The notes below the pieces were generated by a model. It was given only the letters and a program-made list of their open reading frames with translations. It ran no database searches and was not told the DNA's origin. From positions 9,502 through 24,342 of the forward strand of contig FLMG01001668.1 of assembly GCA_900088475.1 (NCBI GenBank): a DNA stretch of 14,841 bases, written 5' to 3'. This document shows positions 8,030-14,841 of the stretch, in pieces. Position numbers and translations under genes: made by a program. Each line of letters begins with the position of its first letter. Within the stretch, counting starts at the first letter, position 1. This DNA is from Hyphochytrium catenoides. Its lineage: Eukaryota; Sar; Hyphochytriomycetes; Hyphochytriales; Hyphochytriaceae.

Positions 8030-9784
8030 TTAAAGGTTAAGCTTGAAGCCGTCGTCAGCCTTGTGGTAGTCGTTAGGTGGAGATGTGTTTGGAGAGGAGA
8101 AAGGTTGTGCAAGAGCCGCAGCTGCACGGCGTCGTCGTCGTCCACGCACAATAAGAACAACTAGCAGAGCAAATAGAGAGACACCCAGGACACCCACGAC
8201 TGCGATGATGACAATCCCAACAGTGCTTAGACCACCTCCGCCAGAGCCGTCTGCAGAAGCAGCATTCTTCATATAGTTCATCCAGTACTGAGGGGTGTAT
8301 GGCGAATTCTCAGCAAGAGCGAGGGTGCCCTCGCGATCGAGACCATACAGACTTGCCTGTCCTTCCGCTCCACTGTTGGTGGAAGCATCCCGAGGATAAG
8401 AGGCAAAGAACTTTCCGTCCTGTGCCATACCATTTTGACTCTCGGGCACGCACTGCCAGTACCACTCATTCAGCTTGAGGCACTTATAACCAGCCGTGCA
8501 GTCATAGACTTTGGAGTCTTGGCCATTGAGCCCCTTACCTCCACACTGCTCATAAGGAAGCTTTTGGTTGCCTACAGGCTGAGGCTTGGAGGGAACACAC
8601 TGCCAATACCATTCGTGAGATCTTTGACACTCGAATCCAGCCTTGCAGCCATACATTGCCTGGTCTTGGCCATTGGGAAGGCTCTTCCCTCCACATTGCG
8701 CATAGTTCTCGACCACAGTAGTGGCAGGTGGTGGGGGTGGAGGAGGAGCAACATTTTGGCTGGAAGGTATGCACTGCCAGTACCATTCGCTGAGGCTCTT
8801 GCAGGTGTATCCGGGTGTGCAGTCGAATTTCTTCCCGCTCTTGTCACCGCATTGTTCCCATGGGCCCTTAGAGCCAGCAGGAGGAGGAGCAGTGTTCGGC
8901 TTGCATTGCCAGTACCACTCGTCAACCTTGGTGCACTCATAGCCAGGATAGCAAGAGTACTTTGCCGTATCAGAGCCTCCAGGGAGAGACTTTCCTCCAC
9001 ACTGCTGATAGTTGCCAATTGGACCAGATGGAGGAGGAGGGTTCTGGGGAGGATTCTGAGGAGGGTGTTGAGGCGGATTCTGAGGAGGGTATTGAGGAGG
9101 GTTCTGAGGAGGATTTTGAGGAGGGTTCTGAGGAGGAGGATTCTGAGGAGGGTACTGAGGAGGATTTTGAGGAGGATTCTGAGGAGGGTACTGAGGAGGA
9201 TTTTGAGGAGGATTCTGAGGAGGAGGATTCTGAGGAGGGTGCTGAGGAGGGTTCTGAGGAGGAGGATTCTGAGGAGGGTACTGAGGAGGATTCTGAGGAG
9301 GAGGATTCTGAGGAGGGTACTGAGGAGGAGGATTCTGAGGAGGGTTTTGAGGAGGGTATTGAGGAGGATTCTGAGGAGGTGGTTTCTGGCCTCCTCCGGG
9401 TGTGCACTGCCAGTACCATTCGTTGATCATGGTGCATGAGTATCCTGAAGTGCACCCAGACTGAGGAGTACCCTTGCCACCACACTGCTCCCAAGGGCCC
9501 TTCTCTCCTGGCCCAGGCGGTTTGTTGGACGGCAAGCATTGCCAATACCATTCGTTGATCTTGCCGCAGTCGTAGCCAGCCGTGCAGGGTAACATGGCGC
9601 TATCTTGACCATTTTGTAGGCTCTTGCCTCCACACTGTCCATAGGCCCCAACAGGCTGTTGTCCGGAATTCTGCATCAGTCCTCCATTAGCAAACGGCAT
9701 TCCGTTAAAGTTAAACCAGCTCCCCTGTGCAGTAGCAGAGCTGCTGACGCCCAAAGTAAGGGCGATGGAGATTAACAGCTTCAT
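8030..9784 (-). CDS. Single-pass membrane protein with six CBM1 cellulose-binding domains
   Basis: 584 residues in one exon. In order: signal peptide 1-19; CBM1 domains at about 48-83, 97-127, 259-294, 308-338, 361-396 and 411-445; a Pro/Gln-rich linker 131-252 between domains 2 and 3; a short Pro linker 346-353; a stalk 446-515; one transmembrane helix 521-546; a stop-transfer run RGRRRRR; and a cytoplasmic tail of about 30 residues. Each CBM1 has the four cysteines of the family (for example C51, C67, C73, C83) and the same ending EWYWQC, whose aromatics would form the flat face that stacks on cellulose or a related glucan. No catalytic domain is present, so the protein should bind or anchor polysaccharide at the cell surface, or sense it. 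CBM1 is best known from fungi, and also occurs in oomycetes and red algae. The start follows directly from the signal peptide. The plus-strand Arg/Leu and Glu/Ser frames here are shadows of the linker. Confidence 0.88.
   Translation of the reverse strand: MKLLISIALTLGVSSSATAQGSWFNFNGMPFANGGLMQNSGQQPVGAYGQCGGKSLQNGQDSAMLPCTAGYDCGKINEWYWQCLPSNKPPGPGEKGPWEQCGGKGTPQSGCTSGYSCTMINEWYWQCTPGGGQKPPPQNPPQYPPQNPPQNPPPQYPPQNPPPQNPPQYPPQNPPPQNPPQHPPQNPPPQNPPQNPPQYPPQNPPQNPPQYPPQNPPPQNPPQNPPQNPPQYPPQNPPQHPPQNPPQNPPPPSGPIGNYQQCGGKSLPGGSDTAKYSCYPGYECTKVDEWYWQCKPNTAPPPAGSKGPWEQCGDKSGKKFDCTPGYTCKSLSEWYWQCIPSSQNVAPPPPPPPATTVVENYAQCGGKSLPNGQDQAMYGCKAGFECQRSHEWYWQCVPSKPQPVGNQKLPYEQCGGKGLNGQDSKVYDCTAGYKCLKLNEWYWQCVPESQNGMAQDGKFFASYPRDASTNSGAEGQASLYGLDREGTLALAENSPYTPQYWMNYMKNAASADGSGGGGLSTVGIVIIAVVGVLGVSLFALLVVLIVRGRRRRRAAAALAQPFSSPNTSPPNDYHKADDGFKLNL
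9029..9394. repeat. Coding minisatellite for the Pro/Gln linker
   Basis: About 365 bp built from short GGAGGATTCTGAGGAGGGT-like units (plus strand) that encode repeats of QNPP and QYPP on the minus strand. Units vary by whole codons, so length changes keep the frame. The strand is strongly purine-rich. It is the linker between the second and third CBM1 domains. Confidence 0.85.
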
Positions 9785-9811
9785 TGCTGCCTCCTCTTCG
9801 TGAAGCCACCA

Positions 9812-9835
9812 CTATAATGAGCGTTCTATAATAAA
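9812..9835 (-). promoter_or_regulatory. Possible TATA elements of the CBM1 gene
   Basis: On the minus strand two AT-rich strings, ATTATAGT (9819-9812) and TTTATTATAG (9835-9826), lie about 28 and 42 nt upstream of the ATG. Either could act as a TATA box with a very short leader. Evidence is positional only. Confidence 0.3.
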
Positions 9836-10432
9836 GAGACGAAGATTCTTGGCGCTTATGATGTCTGAAGAAAGTCACACTATGAGGCTATCAAGGGCGA
9901 TCTACTTGCACCACGGCCAGCAAAGCTGCGCACACCGCTCCCGAAGTGCTAAGAGACGCTGGGCGGCGGAGGGGACCAAAGCCTGCTCACAGCAAAGAAA
10001 GGGACAAAACATTCCTTCAGGTCAACATCACTGCACTGTGAATATCTAAGAGGAGGAAGCCATAGAGGCGAAGACACGAAGGCTACAAGACAGAACTGTG
10101 GATGCCATACATAACACCTTGACAAGACGAGCAGAGAGAAAATCCCTTAATAAGATTGTGGATTTCTTCTGGATGAGGGTTAGGCCCACTGTTGTGGGTG
10201 AAACCTTTCATATACTTCAGCTCCCAGCACAAAGGGCATCCCTTTTAGGTTAGAGGGTCTATAGTTTCAACAGAATCATTGAAATATTTCCGCTGTAGGT
10301 TAAGAGCGCCTTGTCCTTCCCACTTCAAGAGACAGGAACCGCTTCACATTACTACTGCAACAGCAGGGGTAGGTCCTTAGTAATTCTAGACCTCTATAGG
10401 CTTATTATCCACGATCAAAGGGCAGCGCTCCG
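9836..10432. other. Upstream region of the CBM1 gene, no gene seen
   Basis: No recognisable coding sequence or RNA gene on either strand. The short open frame at 9849-10049 shows no domain and no repeat structure. Confidence 0.4.
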
Positions 10433-10638
10433 ATTGGCTTATAAAGCCTTTGATGGTCGTACTTTTCCTCCTTCCCCCTCCAATCAGATCCTCGGTAAAA
10501 GCCTATTGGTTACAACTCCCTGAGCTCAGCCGTCTATTGGCTAGATGTCTCTTGCACCTAGCTAGACCCAGCCAATAGCTTAGCTCCATTAGTTATTAAT
10601 GGCCAATCACAAGAGACTAGTCATAGAGACCGGCCAAT
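10433..10638. promoter_or_regulatory. Array of seven CCAAT boxes
   Basis: CCAAT pentamers lie at 10480-10484, 10572-10576, 10603-10607 and 10634-10638, and the complement ATTGG at 10433-10437, 10505-10509 and 10536-10540. Most carry the flanks typical of NF-Y sites (C/G CCAAT C/A or ATTGGCT). The centres of the last five are 31, 36, 31 and 31 bp apart, close to three helical turns. TTATAAAG at 10439-10446 overlaps the first box. CTATTGGCT at 10535-10543 and its complement at 10570-10578 form a 9-bp inverted repeat. By chance about 0.4 pentamers would be expected in this length. Likely an NF-Y-bound promoter or enhancer; the target could be the tentative gene starting near 10986 or the CBM1 gene to the left. 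Confidence 0.6.
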
Positions 10639-10985
10639 CTTCTCCATCATGATGCTGATGGTAGGAATGCAAAGTCTTGAGCAGCAGGCTCTACAATTGA
10701 GTTCCGAGTGTCGTTGAACAGTGTTAATACTCTCCGCGCTCAGTCTGTACACGTCGCTCACGGTTTGACTTTTTTCTGCATCTGATGCTCTGCATTGTGA
10801 AGGCTCAAAGTCTTCTTGCAGCTTCCTTGGCGGCAGAGTTCACGGGAAAAAGAATACCTGGCAAGCGATGTTGATAAATTGTTCAACAGAAGAGACTATG
10901 CATTGCCCTAGCTCACCATGTCATAGCTCATGCAATATAGCCGTCAAGGTGTAGAGCAGCAACCAAAAAGTAACAAGTAACAATA
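10639..10985. other. Sequence between CCAAT array and tentative gene
   Basis: Could hold the transcription start and a 5' exon. A frame after the acceptor-like TCTTCTTGCAG (ending 10820) is open for about 30 codons (contains REKEYLASDVDKLF), but it could not be joined in phase to a neighbour. Nothing else is recognised. Confidence 0.25.
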
Positions 10986-12228
10986 ATGGCCGATATATTA
11001 TCGCAATCCGTCAACCATCACGAGTAAGGTGCATCATGAGAACAAATTGACGAGGGAGTGAATCCAGCTAGGTCGAATGAGGCCTACCCCGTTGACGTCG
11101 GGGAACAAGTGGCCCTGCCAGGAAGGACTGAGCTTCCCGTAAAATGGACTAAGCATCCAATGCTTGTGTCGCAGCCAAATTGTCTTTTCAGCTAACCTGT
11201 AAATAGCACTGCATTGCTATTGGCTGTTGGATACATTCATCCATCAAGCAACAGGCGGTAGCACAATGAGCATTTTCTGCTTCGGGGGCATCCTCTCGCT
11301 TACGAAGATTACCGCCAAAGGAAATAGAGTCGGCTGAACAGGAAAATGAGGATAGGTTTAATGCCTTCCACCGTCACGACCATTGTTTTCTTATCTTGCG
11401 TATAGATAATGAAAAGTCGGCACCATGAACGACCGAATATAAGCTAAGATGACACAGTAAGACACCGGCCCAACACGAATGAGAACCGGAGCGCATCACT
11501 TCCCCCTCCCAAGCGGTCTTATAGAAGAGAACGGTCTGCCCTTGCTTGTACACCTCTCATAACGGAGCAAGCAGGATTGGCACAGAGGGCATACGAGTGG
11601 GCATTGAACCACATACTGTGCGCTGGTGGCGAAGATTATGTCGCAAAAATCGGAGACCCCAACCTGCAGGACGCCTCAGAGATGGCGAGAAGATGGGTTT
11701 CTTCTGCTCTGTCCCGGATATTATCTCGCTTCTGTCTCTTTTAGTATTTCTTCTCTGCCAATATCATTAGCTCTTGCTTATTCAACGTAAGGGCCGACTA
11801 CTGAGCCGTTCAAACGTTGATTTAAGGCCTAGAGTAACCTCGTCTCCACTCTCATGTGGGCAACGCAAATTCAGCCACCAGCTGGGTCACTTCCGCCTAA
11901 GGGTCTCCTTCTAGCATAAGCATAAATGTTTGTATGAAGTGTCTTGTTAACACAGTGCCTGATTGACGACTTACCTTCTTTGGGAGGCTGTAAGGCTTGA
12001 GGTTAGCCTTACCGTTAACTTACCGTCAACTCAGAGTTTATAGGTCACGTCCAGAGATATTCAAGCCAGCCTAACCATAAAGCCAAGATGATGAGACCTA
12101 ACGTATAAAGCTCCAGTCATGAGCTCCTTTTAGATAAGCAGGTTGGCTCCTACTTGGCTCCCATCTGCAGCATCCTTCCTAACAACCAGAGGATCGCTGT
12201 CCATCAACGTGATGATTGCTCCTTGTAG
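10986..12228 (+). CDS. Tentative multi-exon gene of unknown function
   Basis: A weak call built from splice signals and open frames; no family recognised. Candidate exons: 10986-11023 (ATG, reading MADILSQSVNHH, donor GTAAGG), then 11072 onward (VDVGEQVALPGRTELP) after a 48-nt intron. The middle, about 11140-11443, is unresolved. A stop-free frame runs from 11444 to 11696 (includes YEWALNHILCAGGEDYVAKI); then come 11745-11786 after another 48-nt intron, 11956-11989, and 12134-12228 ending at TAG (12226-12228). Phases agree across the last three junctions, and AATAAA follows at 12303-12308. A candidate CCAAT promoter lies about 350 bp upstream. Against it: no homology, no good link through the middle, and many alternative splice choices. 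Other frames here are also partly open. Confidence 0.3.
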
Positions 12229-13164
12229 ATCACTTCCTCTTCACACAGGAAGCGCAGGCTATAGGGACAGCGAAGCATTCGTATCATTGACTCTATTCAC
12301 ATAATAAATTCACCTTTGGGTATGTCAAATTGACAGAGTGACATGTCAAGAAAGGCTCCTAGTGCATTCTATAAGGCTGTAAGTCTTCCCTATTGCTGCA
12401 TTTTGACTTGTAGCAAATAACGCTAAGGACTTCACAGCTTTTTTGACGTGAGAGTCCCGTCAGGTCCTGTTCTCTGTGTCTCTTGGCGGACAAAGGAAAT
12501 CTCTGAAAAAGGCAACCGGAACTTCAATGATAAAGCTTCAAAACTCTGTCAGCCAAGATGAGGTGCCAAGCCAAGAGATGAGCCAAGACACAGCGGTCAG
12601 ATTGTGGATAGCAAGGCGTCAAGAGGAGGTAGGTGGCGGGCCATCAGTCCACGAGCAAAGGCTAGCAGTTTATCGGATGATGACAAGGGGCGACGCAAGG
12701 ATACTCCGATAGCAGCCAGATGAGGCTGTCGCGAGCTGGTCGCTTTAGGTGTTCGTCCTCGTCTACACTCAGCACAGCAGGTGAAGAAAGAACTCCCTCG
12801 CTGATCTTGTCGCCGGATCCCTCTCTGACCATAGCCCTACCCGTTTCTCTCATACATCCCTCCTAGGGCGAGAACAGCTGAACCGAGACGTATGTTCGCG
12901 GTCATTCTTTCGCTCTTCGCAGAGCTTCGGAGTACGTCTTGGCAGGCTCCCCTCCAGCCGACGACCTTTGCAAAAGCGCTTGTTGGATAGGAACGATGGA
13001 GTGCGAAGAGAAGCCAATGCCTGCCAGAGGTGTCCTTCGGACAGTGCAATCCCCCGTAGCTCCTGGCATTTTGCTCTTGTTATCCTGGGGATCTCGCTAC
13101 TCGGCAGCCAGAACACGCAGGTAAAGCAAGAGTCTAGCGTTTTGAGGACCTACAAAGTCAAAGA
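12229..13164. other. Unresolved region between the tentative gene and the phosphatase
   Basis: Both strands have open stretches and I cannot choose between them. On the plus strand, a frame from an acceptor-like site near 12464 runs to GAG|GTAGGT at about 12630, with an internal ATG at about 12518. A second plus frame, from about 12933 to CAG|GTAAAG near 13121, contains LQKRLLDRNDGVRREANAC. On the minus strand, frames starting at 13116, 13049 and 12853 are also open for 60-90 codons. None shows a known domain. The upstream part of the phosphatase gene, or its promoter, must lie here. Confidence 0.3.
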
Positions 13165-14841
13165 ATGTGCGCTGTCGGAGGGCATAAGGCGGAGGGCCAT
13201 ATGACAGAGTCGGATGTGCAAACATATGAGCATACTAAGGGAAGAGAGAGAGATGGCTTAAAGCAGATAATGGGATCGAGAGAGAAGAGACGTGCCTCTA
13301 AGCTTACGTTTGCAGAGTACAGAGGGAGCGCAATGCAACGTTGCTGACAAAAGAGAACTGACATGTCCGCAAGGCTTAAGTATGTTCCTTCCCATCATTG
13401 ACTCACCCTTTCTTCACTCTTTACATCTCTGCGGTCTTCAACGGTGCAATTTCTCTCGGTGTCTTTCTCCTCATCTTTCTCTGTCTTCTGCCTCATTTCC
13501 CTTCCTCCCGCTAAACCTACTTTTTTGCGCCACTACCAGGAGAAGAAGGGACGGCCCTAGGTCTAAATTTTGACGTTGATAGCTATCCCGCGAATGAGAA
13601 AATTGAGGATGGATGGGAAGTGCATCCCAAGATGGCGCTAGACAGGAGATGTCAAGGGGCAGCAAGTGGTAAGCGGCTCAAGATGCCAGCCCCATCATCC
13701 TCCTCTCTTCCCTCGTAGATCGATTCGGAGTGTATATTCTTTTTCTCGTCCGCTCTAAGGCTCCTTCTCTTTCTTCACTTTGCTGCTGATATCTTCCGGC
13801 TCTCGGTGGCAACTCGTGCATTAGACGGCGCATTCTTTGCCTGCTATGACGGCCATGGAGGGAGGCTTGCCATGGAGTTCGTGAAGGAAAGACTTTTTCA
13901 AAATTTGCAGGAGTCAGCCGCTACTTCGAAGACAGTAGAGGATGCGATGACAATGGCAAGATGAGAGAGCTGCTGCTCCTCATTTGCGATGCATTGGGCT
14001 TGACCTTCTCTTGCGCCATGTTGTTCTATGAGACCGTCTCGTTGCCAGTGAGAGCACTCTCGTCCAACTCTCTGTCTAGGCATTGCCTTGAGCTTTTCTT
14101 GTTAGTTCTCTCATCTGGTCTCAGTTTATCTCTTTGGCTCTTACACACGCATGGCACAGAGCTTCCTGGAGACGGATGAAGAACTGCTGAAGAGCTTCAT
14201 CACAAAGTTTAGAGAGGGACTGTGGAACGTGGGATCAGGTGAGATTATATTGTGTGCTGCACACTCGCAGACGATAGCTAGCACCAGAATAGAGGAAAGG
14301 AGGCCTGTTGCTTGAAGAACTGGCTACATTCTGTCTTGTTCTTTCTCTCTCTCCTTCATATCGAGTCTGTCTCTGATATCTCCGCTAACCCTCTCCTTCC
14401 CTCATTTATTCCCTTGTGTACCCCTCATTTGCACGGTTCCCTGCCAAACACGTTTAGCCGGGGTGTGCGCGGTAGTCGCCTACTTGACCACTGAGAAGCT
14501 GTATGTTGGGCATTGTGGGGATTGCAGGGCTGTACTGGGTCTAAGAGACCCAGAGAGCGGCCAACTCACACTGCGGGAACTAACAGTGGCTCACAATACT
14601 TCGTAAGGACCGATCTTCTAGCTGACCGTCTCTCCTCGGTGCTTCCTAGCAGTTGCTGCCCCTCGTTCTAATCTATCTACCGTCTCACTATCTCTCCCTG
14701 TGTTCAGGCTTTTGTTCTGCTCTTCTGCGACAGTTCCCTAACGTTTTCCTTAGCAATGAGAATGAGCGCGAGAGGCTACGCAAAGAGTTTCCTACCGATA
14801 GGAATATTTTAAGGGAACTGTCACCGAAGGTCCAGCTACTG
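13165..14841 (+). CDS. PP2C-family (PPM) protein phosphatase, six exons, 3'-partial
   Basis: Metal-dependent Ser/Thr protein phosphatase. Exons: 13165-13339 (start uncertain), 13540-13668, 13825-13955, 14160-14238, 14458-14602, 14754 past the edge. Phases agree at every junction, giving 249 codons without a stop. Family motifs: FAEYRGSAMQ (like the start of the fold), DGAFFACYDGHGGR (residues 102-115; D110 and G111 should bind the Mn/Mg pair), VEDAMTMSFLETDEELL, AGVCAVVAYLTTEKLYVGHCGDCRAVLG (172-199, a variant of the usual GDSRAVL), and TVAHNTSNENERERLR. The third intron must use a GC donor (GCAAGA at 13956), because the frame hits TGA five bases on. Introns are 151-219 nt and pyrimidine-rich. 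The N-terminal exon and the junction at 13339/13540 are less sure: the usual arginine and MED metal-site motif after SAMQ is not visible, so an exon there may be misplaced or the protein divergent. The C-terminal metal-binding aspartates lie beyond the window. Confidence 0.85.

Noticed and set aside
8435-9439. Plus-strand 334-residue frame rich in ILRR/VLRR and a second frame rich in EEDSEE
   Set aside because: They are antisense shadows of the CBM1 gene and its Pro/Gln linker; the minus frame has a signal peptide, domains and a membrane helix.
1-14841. CRISPR arrays, insertion sequences, bacterial operons, rRNA or tRNA genes
   Set aside because: No spaced direct repeats, transposase domains, ribosome-binding-site-led gene strings or foldable RNA genes were seen; intron structure is eukaryotic.

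Overview
The window reads as nuclear DNA of a eukaryotic microbe, most likely an alga or another protist. Genes are far apart and have spliceosomal introns with pyrimidine-rich ends. Long CT-rich (GA-rich on the other strand) simple repeats fill many introns. There is no operon structure. A CRT-type transporter together with a membrane protein built of CBM1 cellulose-binding domains suggests an algal, chromerid or other protist genome rather than a bacterium or plant. I cannot name the species; a chromerid-like alveolate is only a guess.

Layout. 1-2979, minus strand: a six-exon (3'-partial) transporter of the chloroquine-resistance-transporter-like (CRT/CLT) branch of the drug/metabolite transporter superfamily. 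I rebuilt it exon by exon, and all splice phases agree. 2980-3660: its upstream flank, ending in a 200-bp polypurine tract that contains an exact 40-bp tandem duplication. 3660-5159: no clear gene, with one small reverse-transcriptase-like scrap on the minus strand. 5160-5855, minus: an intronless gene for a small cysteine-rich secreted or surface protein. 5856-8029: no convincing gene; it holds a 300-bp CT tract and a diverged direct duplication (6994-7160 and 7178-7313). 8030-9784, minus: an intronless gene for a single-pass membrane protein with six CBM1 domains and a long Pro/Gln linker. 9785-12470: an upstream region with a dense array of seven CCAAT boxes (10433-10638), followed by a tentative, incompletely resolved plus-strand gene with very short introns (10986-12228). 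12230-13164: unresolved. 13165-14841, plus: a PP2C-family protein phosphatase (PPM), six exons within the window, continuing past the right edge.

The genes do not form an obvious pathway. The clearest biology is the CBM1 receptor-like surface protein and, nearby, a second secreted cysteine-rich protein, both of which could belong to the cell surface or wall. The most unusual non-coding signal is the CCAAT array, whose boxes sit about 31 bp (three helical turns) apart. All splice models come from reading the sequence; none has been checked against transcripts.
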